From Reyranella massiliensis 521 (GTDB lineage: Bacteria; Pseudomonadota; Alphaproteobacteria; Reyranellales; Reyranellaceae): a stretch of DNA of 64,000 nucleotides. This document shows positions 1 through 8,587 of this stretch, piece by piece. The number at the start of each line of letters is the position of its first letter. Position 1 is the first letter of the stretch. Under the pieces are notes generated by a model. That model was not told where the DNA came from. It ran no database searches and saw nothing but the letters and a program-made list of their open reading frames with translations. The position numbers and the translations under genes were made by a program. The stretch lies in contig NZ_HE997181.1 of NCBI RefSeq assembly GCF_000312425.1, positions 5,522,435 to 5,586,434 of the forward strand. The letters run 5' to 3'.

Positions 1-2598
1 GGCCTTCTCCTGCAGCGCGGTACCTGTCCATTCATAGCCATAGCCTGTGGGCAGGGTGGCCTTCGCGAGCTTCTCCATGGCGGCGATCGCCTGGCCAGAC
101 GAGTAGCCGGGAGCTGGGGCGCCGTTCAGCGTCACCGAACGCAGATTGTTGTAGCGCACGATCGAGGACGGCGCCGTCACCATCTCGACGTTGGCGACGG
201 CCTGCAGCGGCACCAGTTCGCCGCTGGCCGAGCGCACGCGCACACGAAACACGTCGTTCACCGTCTTTCGATCCGATGCCTCGGCCTGGACCTTTACCTG
301 CCAGGTACGGCCGAACAGGTTGAAGTCGTTGGTATAGGTGCCGCCCATCGAGGTCTGCAGAGCCGAGAAGATGTCGGCGATGCTGACTCCGAGAGCCTGG
401 GCGCGTTCGCGGTCGAGCTTGAGATTGATCTGCGGCGTCGAGGCCCCGTAGGTCGTGAACACGCTGGCGAGTTCCGGTACCTGCTGAGCCGCGACCATCA
501 TGCCGCGCGCGACGGCAGCCAGCTCGGTCGGCGGTGCGCCGGTGAGCGTCTGGAGCTGAAACTCGAAGCCCGAGGAATTGCCCAACCCCATGATCGGCGG
601 CAGGTTGAAGGCGAAGACGTTGGCGGCCGCGATCTGGCTGAAGGCGATGTTCAGCTCCTTGAGGGCGCTGAACACCGAGAGGTTGGCGTCCTTGCGCTGG
701 TCGAAGGGCTTGAGGGCGACGACCACCAGTGCGCGGTTGGGAAGCGCCAGCCCGTCGAGCAGGCTGTAGCCCGAGACGGTAAATACGCTCTGCAGCCAGG
801 GCTTGCCCTGGATCGTCTTCTCGACCTGGTCGACGGCGCCCAAGGTGCGGTTGGTCGAGGCGGCGTCGGGCAGCTGGATCTCGGCCATGAAGGCTCCCTG
901 GTCCTCGTCGGGCAGGAAGCCCGAGGGGACCATCGAGCCGATGCCGCCGGTCGCGACCACGAAGCCGCCCACCAGCAACAGGGCCACGATGCCGCGCCGC
1001 GCCAGTGGCGTGACGATGCGGACATAGCCATCGCGCGTCCTGTCGATGCCGTTCTGCATCCAGGCGATGACGCCTGTCGGCTTCTTCTTGTGGCGCAGGA
1101 CCAGCGAACAAAGGGCCGGCGACAGCGTCAGCGCGTTGATCGCCGAGATCACCATCGAGACCGAGACGGCGACGGCGAACTGCGAATAGAGCTGGCCGGC
1201 GATGCCGGGAATGAAGGCGGTCGGAATGAAGACCGAGAGCAGCACCAGGGTGATGGCGATGATCGGGCCGGTGACCTGCCCCATGGCCTTCTCGGTCGCC
1301 TCGGCCACCGTAAGGTTGGGTTCGTGCTCCAATATGTGCTCGACCGCTTCGACCACGACGATGGCGTCGTCGACCACGATGCCGATCGCCAGCACTAACG
1401 CCAGCAGCGAAATGGTGTTGGCCGAGAAGCCGAAGGCCAGCATGACGGCGAAAGTGCCGATCAGGGCCACCGGCACGGCGACAATCGGAATGATGGTGGC
1501 CCGCAGGTTGCCCAGGAAGATGAAGACCACGATGGCGACCAGCACGAAGGCTTCGATCAGCGTGTGGATGACGCTTTCGATGGTGGCCTTCACGAACACG
1601 GTCGTGTCGTACATCACGTCGTAGGCGACATCGTCGGGGAAGCGCGGCTCCAGCTCCTTCATCGCCTTCCGGACGCCCTCGGCGGTGGCGAGCGCGTTGG
1701 CGCCGGGGAGCTGGAAGATCTGGATGCCCGAGGCCGGTTGGCCGTTGTAGCGGCCGACCGAATCGCTGTTCTTGGCGCCCAGCTCGACGCGGGCGACGTC
1801 CTTGACCCGTACCAGCGCACCGTCGGCCTGGGCGCGCACCACGATATTCTCGAACTCTTCGACCGTGGTGAGGCGGCCCTGGGTGGTGATGTTGAGCTGG
1901 AAGTCGACATCGTTCATCAGCGGCGCGGCGCCGACCAGGCCGACCGCGGCCTGCACGTTCTGCGCCTGGACCGCCTTCACCACGTCGTCGGGGGTGATGT
2001 TGAGGCTCGCCAGCCGTTCCATGTTCAGCCAGACGCGCATGGAGTAGTCGAGCGCACCGAACAGGGAGGCATTGCCGACGCCCGGCACGCGGCGCAGCGT
2101 GTCGAGCAGGTTGATGGTTGCGAAATTGGACAGGAACAGGCCGTCGCGGCTGCCCTTGGGCGAATGGATGGCGATGACCTGCAGCAGCGCCGAGGATTGC
2201 TTGCGCGTGGTGACGCCGTTGCGCTGGACTTCCGGCGGCAGCAGGGCGATGCCTTGGTTCACCCGGTTGGTGACGTTGACGGTATTGAGGTCCGGGTTGG
2301 AACCGACCTCGAAGCTGACCGTGAGTTGGTAGCTGCCGTCGCCGCCCGAGGTCGATTTCATGTAGAGCATGCGCTCCACGCCGTTGACCTGGGCCTCGAT
2401 GACCTGGGCGACGCTCTCCTCGACCGCCTGCGCGGAGGCGCCGGGGTAGGTGGCGTTGACGGTGACCTGCGGCGGCACGATGTCGGGAAACTGCGCCACC
2501 GGCAGCGCCGTGAGCGCAATGGCGCCGGCGATGCTGATGACCGTCGAGATGACGAAAGCCAGCCGTGGGCGGCGGATGAACAGCGACGAGATCGTCAT
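1..2598 (-). CDS. RND efflux pump inner-membrane transporter (AcrB/MexB type), 3' end beyond window
   Basis: Proton-driven drug or solvent exporter of the HAE1 RND family in the inner membrane. The frame is open from the ATG at 2598 to base 1, 866 codons of a family length near 1050, so about the last 180 residues lie outside the window. It starts MTISSLFIRRP, followed by the first membrane helix. The fourth-helix proton-relay motif GIVVDDAIVVVE, with the paired Asp residues, is present, as are the large periplasmic porter loops between helices 1-2 and 7-8. The adaptor gene lies 18 bases upstream on the same strand, so the two form an operon. An outer-membrane channel gene is not in view. The class is certain; the substrate is unknown. 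Confidence 0.95.
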   Translation of the reverse strand, partial: MTISSLFIRRPRLAFVISTVISIAGAIALTALPVAQFPDIVPPQVTVNATYPGASAQAVEESVAQVIEAQVNGVERMLYMKSTSGGDGSYQLTVSFEVGSNPDLNTVNVTNRVNQGIALLPPEVQRNGVTTRKQSSALLQVIAIHSPKGSRDGLFLSNFATINLLDTLRRVPGVGNASLFGALDYSMRVWLNMERLASLNITPDDVVKAVQAQNVQAAVGLVGAAPLMNDVDFQLNITTQGRLTTVEEFENIVVRAQADGALVRVKDVARVELGAKNSDSVGRYNGQPASGIQIFQLPGANALATAEGVRKAMKELEPRFPDDVAYDVMYDTTVFVKATIESVIHTLIEAFVLVAIVVFIFLGNLRATIIPIVAVPVALIGTFAVMLAFGFSANTISLLALVLAIGIVVDDAIVVVEAVEHILEHEPNLTVAEATEKAMGQVTGPIIAITLVLLSVFIPTAFIPGIAGQLYSQFAVAVSVSMVISAINALTLSPALCSLVLRHKKKPTGVIAWMQNGIDRTRDGYVRIVTPLARRGIVALLLVGGFVVATGGIGSMVPSGFLPDEDQGAFMAEIQLPDAASTNRTLGAVDQVEKTIQGKPWLQSVFTVSGYSLLDGLALPNRALVVVALKPFDQRKDANLSVFSALKELNIAFSQIAAANVFAFNLPPIMGLGNSSGFEFQLQTLTGAPPTELAAVARGMMVAAQQVPELASVFTTYGASTPQINLKLDRERAQALGVSIADIFSALQTSMGGTYTNDFNLFGRTWQVKVQAEASDRKTVNDVFRVRVRSASGELVPLQAVANVEMVTAPSSIVRYNNLRSVTLNGAPAPGYSSGQAIAAMEKLAKATLPTGYGYEWTGTALQEKA

Positions 2599-2616
2599 GA
2601 TGTGGCGTCTCTCGGC

Positions 2617-3750
2617 TTACTGTTTCTGGGCCGTTGGCGGCGCGGGGCTCGGATTGACCGTCATGCCCGGCCGCACCCGCTGCTGACCTTGCACGATCAC
2701 CTTTTCGCCGGCCTTGAGGCCGTCGGTGATGGCGACCAGGCCGTCGCGCGACACGCCGGTCTTCACTCGCCGCTGCTCGGCGACGTTCTTGTCGTTCACC
2801 ACGAACAAGTAGGCACCGCCTTGGTCCTGCGCGATTGCGGCCTGCGGTACAGCAAGTGCCATCGGCGGCTTCTCGCCCTCGATGATCACGCGGACGGTCT
2901 GGCCATCGGTCAGGAGGCCCTCCTTGTTATCGAAGGTGGCGCGGGCCAGCTGAGTGTCGGTCTTGGGATCGACGGTGACGTCGAGGAAGTCGATCTTGCC
3001 CTTGCCGGCGTACAGGCTGCCGTCGGCCAGCCTGAGCAGAGCCACGATTCCTTCGCCGCTTGCGCCGCCGGCGGGGCCGGCGCCACGCCGGGCATCGAGC
3101 AGTTCCCGCTGGGTCACGGGGAAGAGCACGCGGATCGGGTGCTCGCTGACCACCGTGGCCAGCACGCCGGAATCGGGGCTGACGAGGTTGCCGGGAGAGA
3201 AGGCGGCACGGCCGATGCGGCCGTCGATCGGCGATTTGATCTGGGTGTAGGAAAGCTGGATCTCGGCGTCGCGGAGCTGGGCCTTGGCGTCCTCGAGCTG
3301 GGCCTTGGCCTGGAGCTGCTCGGAGAGCCGCTGATCGTAGGTCGCCTGCGTTCCGGTATTGGTCCGCAGCAGCTCGGAAGCGCGCCGCAGGGCCAGATCC
3401 GCATTGGTCAGGGCCGCGGTCGCTGCGTCCCGCTGGGCGATCTTCTGGTCGACCGCGGCCTGGTAGGTCTCGGGCTCGATGGTGAAGACCACCTGGCCGG
3501 CCTTAACTTGGTCACCGTCGCTGAACTTGCGGGGACCGAGGAAGCCCTTTACCCGTGCACGCAGCTCGACCTTGTCGACGGCGGCAGCGCGGCCGATGAA
3601 TTCGGCCTGGTCGGCGATCGGACGTTCGGCTGCGGCCTCCACCAGGACGGCCGGCGGCGGTGCGGTTTGTTGTGCCGACGCTATCGTGGAGAAGGCAACC
3701 ACGAGGCCCGTTACGGCCAGCATCCAGGCCGTTGAACGTCGGTCTTTCAT
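2617..3750 (-). CDS. RND efflux periplasmic adaptor (AcrA/HlyD family)
   Basis: Membrane-fusion protein that links the RND pump to an outer-membrane channel. I chose the ATG at 3750 (MKDRRSTAWMLAV, a basic n-region then a hydrophobic signal ending ASAQ); a GTG at 3765 would add five residues. The 377 residues match the family. In order there is a short beta-barrel/lipoyl segment, an alpha-hairpin rich in Ala, Gln and Leu (about residues 100-170), the second lipoyl half (SYTQIKSPIDGRIG), then barrel and membrane-proximal domains. The C-terminus is proline-rich (NPSPAPPTAQKQ). It is the first gene of the pump operon and runs divergently from the Kazal gene. No local regulator is seen. Confidence 0.93.
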   Translation of the reverse strand: MKDRRSTAWMLAVTGLVVAFSTIASAQQTAPPPAVLVEAAAERPIADQAEFIGRAAAVDKVELRARVKGFLGPRKFSDGDQVKAGQVVFTIEPETYQAAVDQKIAQRDAATAALTNADLALRRASELLRTNTGTQATYDQRLSEQLQAKAQLEDAKAQLRDAEIQLSYTQIKSPIDGRIGRAAFSPGNLVSPDSGVLATVVSEHPIRVLFPVTQRELLDARRGAGPAGGASGEGIVALLRLADGSLYAGKGKIDFLDVTVDPKTDTQLARATFDNKEGLLTDGQTVRVIIEGEKPPMALAVPQAAIAQDQGGAYLFVVNDKNVAEQRRVKTGVSRDGLVAITDGLKAGEKVIVQGQQRVRPGMTVNPSPAPPTAQKQ

Positions 3751-3876
3751 TGTCTTCGCCCTCACTCGAACCTAACGTCCAAACACTGCCTTAATTCAAC
3801 TGGAGGGTCACGGTATTTCCCCGGGCCCGGCGTTGCCGTGGCGCTATCACGATGCGTGAAGGAAGAGGAGCAAGGA

Positions 3877-5322
3877 ATGGCGTTGTTGCATTGGTTGGCT
3901 GTTGCGCTCGTAGCGGCGTGCACCACGGCGTCTTTCGACGTGGCAGCGCAAACGCCCGCACCGGCGCAGCAAGGCCAGATGCAGCGCGGCAATTTCGGCA
4001 ATCCCGCCGAGTACGACAGCTACATGACGGCTCTGAACACCCAGGATCCGTCAAGGCGCGCCACGGCGATGGAAGTGTTCATCGCCTGGTATCCGGGCAG
4101 CGTCCTGCGCATAGACGCCTACGAGCAGGCCATCGCTGCCTGGCATGCCGCCGGCCAGCCAGCCAAGGCCGATGTGCTGGGCGTGAAACTCCTCCAGATC
4201 GACCCCGACAATGTCCGCGCGTTGGCCAACAGCGCCTATGTCGGCCGCCTCAAGGCCTCGGGTGGCGAGACTGCGGCGCTGGCGCCGGCGGTTGCTGCCG
4301 CCGAACGCGGTCTTGCCGTGCTGCCGAAATGGCAGAAGCCGCCGCTGCTCGACGATGCGGGCTTTGAGCGTGTGAAGGAACAGATCGCCGGGGTGTTCAA
4401 TGGCGTGCTGGGTTTTGCCGCCCTGCAGGCCAAGGACTACGAGAAGGCGCGCAAGTATTATCGTCTGGCCGTTGCGGCCGATCCCACGAATCTGCAGGAC
4501 GTCTACCAGTTCTCGGTATCGCAACTCGAGGACATGCCGGTCGATGCGCTGGGCTTCTGGTACGGGGCGCGCGCGATCGCGATTGCCAAGGCGGCGAAGA
4601 ACGACTCGGCGGCGCAGGACATCGACCGCTACGTCCGTTCGCGCTATCGTACCTACCGCGGCAACGAGCAGGGCTGGAACCAGATCGTCCAGCGTGTCGT
4701 CGCTGGCGAGAAGGCGCCGCCGGAGAATTTCAAGAAGTCGATCCCGCGCGCCATGACGCCGCCGGAGCAGGCTCTGCAGCTTCTCGAGGACAACGATCCG
4801 GCGTCACTCTCGTTCGCCGAATGGGCGCTGGTGCTCCGTCATCGCGACTTCAGCCCTGCCAACAAGGCGGCGGCCGAGAAAGTGTGGAAGGCAATCAACG
4901 ACAAACAGCAGGCGGGCGGGCGACTCAAGGTGCCGCTGAAAGTACTCGCCGCAAATCCCGACCGCATCGAAGCCGCGATTACCGAAGAGGCGCAGAAGGA
5001 TAGCGTCGTGGAACTCGAGATCGTCATGGCGCGGCCGCTCAGCCCGCTGCCGGCGGTCGGTTCCAAGATCGCCATGCTCGGCGTGCTGAGCGAATATCGC
5101 CCGCAACCCTTCCTGTTTCGCCTGACCCGCGGCGAACTCGCGCCCGAGTCCATGCCGGTCGCCGGCGGCCCTTGCGCCGATCCCCGGCCGCAGATGTGCA
5201 CGCAGGATTACCGGCCGGCCTGCGGTACACGCCGTGACGGCAGCCGACAGACCTACAGCAATGCCTGCTCCGCCTGCAGCGACGCGCAGGTCATGACCCA
5301 AGCCGCCGGCGCCTGCCCATAA
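3877..5322 (+). CDS. Exported repeat-containing protein with C-terminal Kazal-type domain
   Basis: 481 residues from the ATG at 3877, which is preceded by AGGAGCAAGGA; an upstream in-frame start at 3838 would precede the signal peptide with charged residues and is unlikely. Signal peptide MALLHWLAVALVAAC... ends near VAAQ. The middle is alpha-helical and TPR-like (for example YEKARKYYRLAVAADPTN). The last 49 residues hold six cysteines (433, 441, 449, 464, 467, 480) with C-x7-C, then Y-x3-C-x2-C and TYSNAC, which is the Kazal serine-protease-inhibitor spacing except for four extra residues before the Tyr. It probably acts in the periplasm or at the surface. The inhibitor role is inferred from the fold only, and the target is unknown. 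Confidence 0.8.
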   Translation: MALLHWLAVALVAACTTASFDVAAQTPAPAQQGQMQRGNFGNPAEYDSYMTALNTQDPSRRATAMEVFIAWYPGSVLRIDAYEQAIAAWHAAGQPAKADVLGVKLLQIDPDNVRALANSAYVGRLKASGGETAALAPAVAAAERGLAVLPKWQKPPLLDDAGFERVKEQIAGVFNGVLGFAALQAKDYEKARKYYRLAVAADPTNLQDVYQFSVSQLEDMPVDALGFWYGARAIAIAKAAKNDSAAQDIDRYVRSRYRTYRGNEQGWNQIVQRVVAGEKAPPENFKKSIPRAMTPPEQALQLLEDNDPASLSFAEWALVLRHRDFSPANKAAAEKVWKAINDKQQAGGRLKVPLKVLAANPDRIEAAITEEAQKDSVVELEIVMARPLSPLPAVGSKIAMLGVLSEYRPQPFLFRLTRGELAPESMPVAGGPCADPRPQMCTQDYRPACGTRRDGSRQTYSNACSACSDAQVMTQAAGACP

Positions 5323-5360
5323 CAAAAAGCCCGGAGCTCTTGCTGGCTTCTGCCAATCCT

Positions 5361-5386
5361 GATACTTAAGTGAATGCTTAACTATC
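5361..5386. promoter_or_regulatory. Palindromic operator, probable ArsR-family autoregulatory site
   Basis: Two 10-base arms, GATACTTAAG and CTTAACTATC, form an inverted repeat with one mismatch around a 6-base spacer (TGAATG). It sits just ahead of the ArsR gene, where a self-binding site is expected. An in-frame ATG at 5374 falls inside the palindrome, which favours the downstream ATG at 5395 as the real start. Binding is inferred, not shown. Confidence 0.55.
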
Positions 5387-5394
5387 AGGCGGCG

Positions 5395-5775
5395 ATGCCG
5401 GCCCCTCTCGATCTTGCCTTTCAGGCCCTGGCCGATCCGACCCGGCGGGTGATGGTCGAGCGGCTGAGCCAGGGCCCGGCCTCGGTCAGCGAACTGGCCC
5501 GGCCGCTGGACATGACTCTGTCGGCGGTTGTGCAGCATCTCGCGGTTCTGGAGACGAGCGGCCTGGTCCGTTCGCAGAAAGTCGGCCGCGTCCGGACCTG
5601 CCGGATCGAGCCGCAGATGTTCACGGCGGCCGAGCGGTGGCTGAGCGAGCGGCGCGCGAGTTGGGAACGCCGGTTCGACCGCCTGGGCGCGTTTCTCGCC
5701 GAGACGGAAGCCGGTGACGGCCCCTCAACGTCATCAGCCGCACCGGGCATCCGGCGCCAGAGGAAGAAGACATGA
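5395..5775 (+). CDS. ArsR/SmtB-family transcriptional regulator
   Basis: 126 residues from the ATG at 5395; an ATG at 5374 in the same frame lies within the operator palindrome. Winged-helix core: LADPTRRVMVERL, SVSELARPLDMTLSAVVQHLAVLETSGLV and the wing RSQKVGRVRTCRIEP, the classic ArsR signature in which VQHLAVLE is the recognition helix. The metal-binding cysteine motif ELCVCDL is absent, so this is a non-metal ArsR of the type usually paired with AHSA1/SRPBCC proteins. Its stop overlaps the ATG of the next gene (ATGA), so regulator and AHSA1 genes are co-transcribed and probably autorepressed. Confidence 0.92.
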   Translation: MPAPLDLAFQALADPTRRVMVERLSQGPASVSELARPLDMTLSAVVQHLAVLETSGLVRSQKVGRVRTCRIEPQMFTAAERWLSERRASWERRFDRLGAFLAETEAGDGPSTSSAAPGIRRQRKKT

Positions 5776-6242
5776 TCGAACGATCCGCCATTCCCGCCAC
5801 CTTCACCATCGAGCGCCACTATCCGGCCAAGCCGGCCCGCGTCTTCGCCGCCTGGGCGAGCGTCGAGGCCAAGGCGCGATGGGCCTATTGCGACGAAGCC
5901 TGGAAACCCCAACTGCATGAACTCGATTTCAGGGTTGGCGGCCGCGAGCGCGCCATCACCGGCCCGGCCGGCGGCACGCGCCACATCTTCGAAGCGGTCT
6001 ACTGGGACATCGTGCCGGACGAGCGGATCATCTTCTCCTACGACATGCATCTCGACGCACGGCGCATCTCCGTCTCGCTGTCGACCATCGAATTCCTCGC
6101 CGAAGCCGGCGGCACGCGCATGCGCTTCACCGAGCAGGGCGTGTTCCTCGACGGCTATGACGACATCGCCGGCCGCGAGGAAGGCACCCGGATCGGCCTC
6201 GACAATCTCGAACGCATGCTGCGGCACGCCGAAGCTGCCTGA
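5772..6242 (+). CDS. SRPBCC / AHSA1-like protein, copy 1 of 3
   Basis: 156-residue helix-grip (START/AHSA1, Bet v1-like) protein. The N-terminus FTIERHYPAKPARVFAAW and the segment FEAVYWDIVPDERIIFSYDMHL are typical of the ArsR-linked AHSA1 subfamily, as is the C-terminal GREEGTRIGLDNLERML. It overlaps the ArsR gene by four bases and is followed by two relatives. The fold binds hydrophobic ligands in a cavity; the ligand here is unknown. Its regulation is probably by the upstream ArsR protein. The fold call is firm; no enzymatic role can be assigned. Confidence 0.9.
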   Translation: MIERSAIPATFTIERHYPAKPARVFAAWASVEAKARWAYCDEAWKPQLHELDFRVGGRERAITGPAGGTRHIFEAVYWDIVPDERIIFSYDMHLDARRISVSLSTIEFLAEAGGTRMRFTEQGVFLDGYDDIAGREEGTRIGLDNLERMLRHAEAA

Positions 6243-6253
6243 AGGAGAGCATC

Positions 6254-6727
6254 ATGACCAAGCGATCGACCGTCCATGCGACCTTCACCATCGAGCGGCA
6301 CTTTCCCTCGTCGCGGGAGAAGGTGTTCCGGGCCTACTCTGATGCCAAATCCAAGGCGAAGTGGTTCGTCGGACCGGAGGATTGGGAGCGCTCGGACCAC
6401 AAGCTCGACTTCCGTGAAGGCGGCCGCGAGAGCGTAAGCGGCGGCCCGCCGGGCCAGCCGGTGCACTACTTCAACGGCCTCTATCAGGACATCGTGCCGA
6501 ACGAGCGCATCGTGATGAGCTACGAGATGCACATGGACGAGACGCGCATCAGCGTGTCGCTGGGCACGACCGAATTCAAAGCCGACGGCAAGGGCACCAG
6601 GCTCGTCTATACCGAGCAGATCGTCTTTCTCGACGGCCACGATCATCTTGCCGCCCGTGAGGAAGGCACAGGCGCCCTGTTCGACAATCTCGCAGCCGCG
6701 CTCGAACGCAAGGCGCAAGCGGCGTGA
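6254..6727 (+). CDS. SRPBCC / AHSA1-like protein, copy 2 of 3
   Basis: 157 residues, clearly paralogous to the preceding gene: FTIERHFPSSREKVFRAY, LYQDIVPNERIVMSYEMHMD and AAREEGTGALFDNL align with it along the full length. The ATG follows GAAGGAGAGCATC, a strong ribosome-binding site 11 bases after the previous stop. Same operon and presumed regulation as copy 1. The sequences have diverged enough that the ligands may differ. Confidence 0.9.
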   Translation: MTKRSTVHATFTIERHFPSSREKVFRAYSDAKSKAKWFVGPEDWERSDHKLDFREGGRESVSGGPPGQPVHYFNGLYQDIVPNERIVMSYEMHMDETRISVSLGTTEFKADGKGTRLVYTEQIVFLDGHDHLAAREEGTGALFDNLAAALERKAQAA

Positions 6728-7188
6728 CGACTGCGGCTTCCCCGGTTCGTTCCGTCGAACACGGCACGATCTGCCTGGAGCGTGTCTACAAGGCCGCTCC
6801 TGCGCGGGTTTTCGCCGCCTGGGCCGAACCCGCAGCGCGCGCCAAGTGGGACGTGCCTGGTCGTTGGATCATCGCCGAGCAGACGTTCGATTTTCGAGAG
6901 GGCGGGTACGAGGTGAAGCGCTTCGGGCCTCAGGATGATCCGCGGTTCGTCGCCGAGACCCGTTATGTCGATATCGTTCCCGAGCGGCGCATCGTCTACG
7001 CCTACGGGATGACGAGCGGCGGGGAGAGGATTTCGGTTTCTCTGACGACCGTCGAATTCTCGCCGTCAGCCGGTCGCACGCGCCTTGTGCTGACGGAACA
7101 AATCGCCTTCCTCGACGGTCGCGACAACGCGATCAACCGCGAGGAAGGTCTCTCTTCGATGCTGGACAAGATCGGGCTCGGCCTCTGA
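6724..7188 (+). CDS. SRPBCC / AHSA1-like protein, copy 3 of 3
   Basis: 154 residues from a GTG that overlaps the previous stop (GTGA). It carries the same helix-grip signature: RVFAAWAEPAARAKWDVPG, TRYVDIVPERRIVYAYGM and NREEGLSSMLDKIG. It is the most diverged of the three, with a longer N-terminus before the shared LERVYKAAPARVFAAW. Translation is probably coupled to copy 2. It is last in the ArsR-AHSA1 operon; the universal stress gene beyond is on the other strand. Confidence 0.88.
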   Translation: MTTAASPVRSVEHGTICLERVYKAAPARVFAAWAEPAARAKWDVPGRWIIAEQTFDFREGGYEVKRFGPQDDPRFVAETRYVDIVPERRIVYAYGMTSGGERISVSLTTVEFSPSAGRTRLVLTEQIAFLDGRDNAINREEGLSSMLDKIGLGL

Positions 7189-7207
7189 GCCCGGCTGTCT
7201 TGCGGAA

Positions 7208-8038
7208 TCAGTGCGCCATCAGCAGCGGCACGCGGCAGGACGAAATCACCTTGCCGGTGGCGCCGCCCATGCCGAGGAAGCTCATGACCTGGCCGCGGCC
7301 ATAGGCGCCCATCACCACGAGGTCGGCACCCTTGCCGTGCGTGTAGTCGAGCAGGGCACGGCCACGGGCGCGGCCCGAGACGGCGCCGGGATCGATCGCG
7401 TCGATTGTCGTGGTGATGCCGTGACGGCCGAGGTTGCGGGCGAGATAGGAAGCGCCGACATCGTCCGCCTTGGAGCCGACCACCAGTATGGTGATGCTCG
7501 AAGCCTTCTGCAGGAACGGCAGAGAGTATTCGACGGCGCGCGCCGCCTGAAAGCTGCCGTTCCACGCCACGATGATCGAGCCGAAACCGCCCTCACCGGC
7601 ATTCGGGGGCGCAATCATGACGGCACGGGCGCATTCATGGATCGCAGCCTCGACGGTGGCCGGGGCCACGTTCTCCGGATCGGAACCTGGGCGGCCGAGC
7701 ACCAGCAGGTCCGAGCACCGGCCCATGGCGACCAGCGTGTCGAGCGTCGCTGTCTGCGCGGCGGTGTAGGTGGAGCCCTTGTTGGCACCGAGCAGCTCCT
7801 TGTAGACGCGCTCGGATTCCTTGGCGCGGGCTTCAAGGCGCTCGTCGTCGAGGTTCATGATCAGGGGCATCGCCTCGCCGCTCATCGCGAGACCGCCGAC
7901 CGCGCCACCGGCGGGACCCACGGGCAAATGCAACGCGTCGACCGTACCGTCGAAGATGCCGGCCACCCGGCTGGCCAGCCGGAACGACATTGCAGCATCG
8001 GGACCGCCTTCGGACACGGCCAGAATCGACTTGAACAT
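7208..8038 (-). CDS. Universal stress protein with two Usp domains
   Basis: 276 residues from the ATG at 8038 (MFKSILAVSEGG); an in-frame ATG at 8059 would add seven residues. Two UspA-type alpha/beta domains in tandem. The first is degenerate (LVAMGRCSDLLVLGRPG). The second begins GSIIVAWNGSFQAARAVEYS and keeps the nucleotide-binding end motif MGAYGRGQVMSFLGMGGATG, matching G-x2-G-x9-G-[ST]. It is a cytoplasmic stress-response protein; the exact process is not predictable. It is convergent with the AHSA1 operon, with 19 bases between the stops. Confidence 0.9.
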   Translation of the reverse strand: MFKSILAVSEGGPDAAMSFRLASRVAGIFDGTVDALHLPVGPAGGAVGGLAMSGEAMPLIMNLDDERLEARAKESERVYKELLGANKGSTYTAAQTATLDTLVAMGRCSDLLVLGRPGSDPENVAPATVEAAIHECARAVMIAPPNAGEGGFGSIIVAWNGSFQAARAVEYSLPFLQKASSITILVVGSKADDVGASYLARNLGRHGITTTIDAIDPGAVSGRARGRALLDYTHGKGADLVVMGAYGRGQVMSFLGMGGATGKVISSCRVPLLMAH

Positions 8039-8140
8039 GAAATTCCCCCAGACCACCACTTTAAGGACGCGCGATTAAGGAGCGATGCCGGGCGCGGTGC
8101 AAGCCGAACCTTTCGATCGGCGGCTCGCCAACGCGGCTGT

Positions 8141-8587
8141 CTAGCGCCGCGCTGCCTGGGCGAGGGCGGTCATGATCTCGGCGGCGCCGCCTAGTTCCTG
8201 GCCAGCCCTGCGCGCGCCGGCGAGCACTTCATCGAGGGAACGTCCATTGGCGAGCGATGCTGCGCCCCAGAGCAGGGCCGAGCGCATGCCGCTCTTGCAG
8301 AAGGCCGCGATCTTGCCGTCGCCCTCCGCCAGCAGGTCGGCGAAGGCGCGAACCTGATCGGGAGTGGCGCGCGGTCCGGAGAAGGGCAGGTCGAGGAACT
8401 TCAGCCCGGCCGCCGTGGCGGCCTTGTCGAGATCGGCGGTTCGCGGCTGGCCGAAGATCGCCTCGCGATCGGGCCGGTTGTTGATCACCACGACGAAACC
8501 CGCTGCGGCAAGCTCCTGCATGTCGGCCGGCGCGAGCTGGCCGGTGAGGGCGACACGGTCGTCGGCCATGGGCAGGGAAAGGCTCAT
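8141..8587 (-). CDS. TIGR01244/DUF442-family phosphatase-like or sulfurtransferase-like protein
   Basis: 148 residues. The family, beta-lactamase-hydrolase-like (BlH N-terminal), has a dual-specificity-phosphatase fold. The signature loop FCKSGMRSALLW gives Cys and Arg in C-x5-R arrangement, and an upstream FVVVINNRPDREAIFGQP segment matches the family. Family members have been linked to sulfide metabolism and to phosphatase-like chemistry, so the reaction here is open. The start codon overlaps the stop of the upstream transporter gene (ATGA), so the two are translationally coupled. Confidence 0.85.
   Translation of the reverse strand: MSLSLPMADDRVALTGQLAPADMQELAAAGFVVVINNRPDREAIFGQPRTADLDKAATAAGLKFLDLPFSGPRATPDQVRAFADLLAEGDGKIAAFCKSGMRSALLWGAASLANGRSLDEVLAGARRAGQELGGAAEIMTALAQAARR

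Noticed and set aside
1564..3735. Long open frame on the plus strand opposite the RND operon (723 codons)
   Set aside because: It is antisense to the pump and adaptor genes, which show clear family motifs. The residue composition (Asp, Gly, His, Arg rich) is typical of a GC-rich shadow frame.
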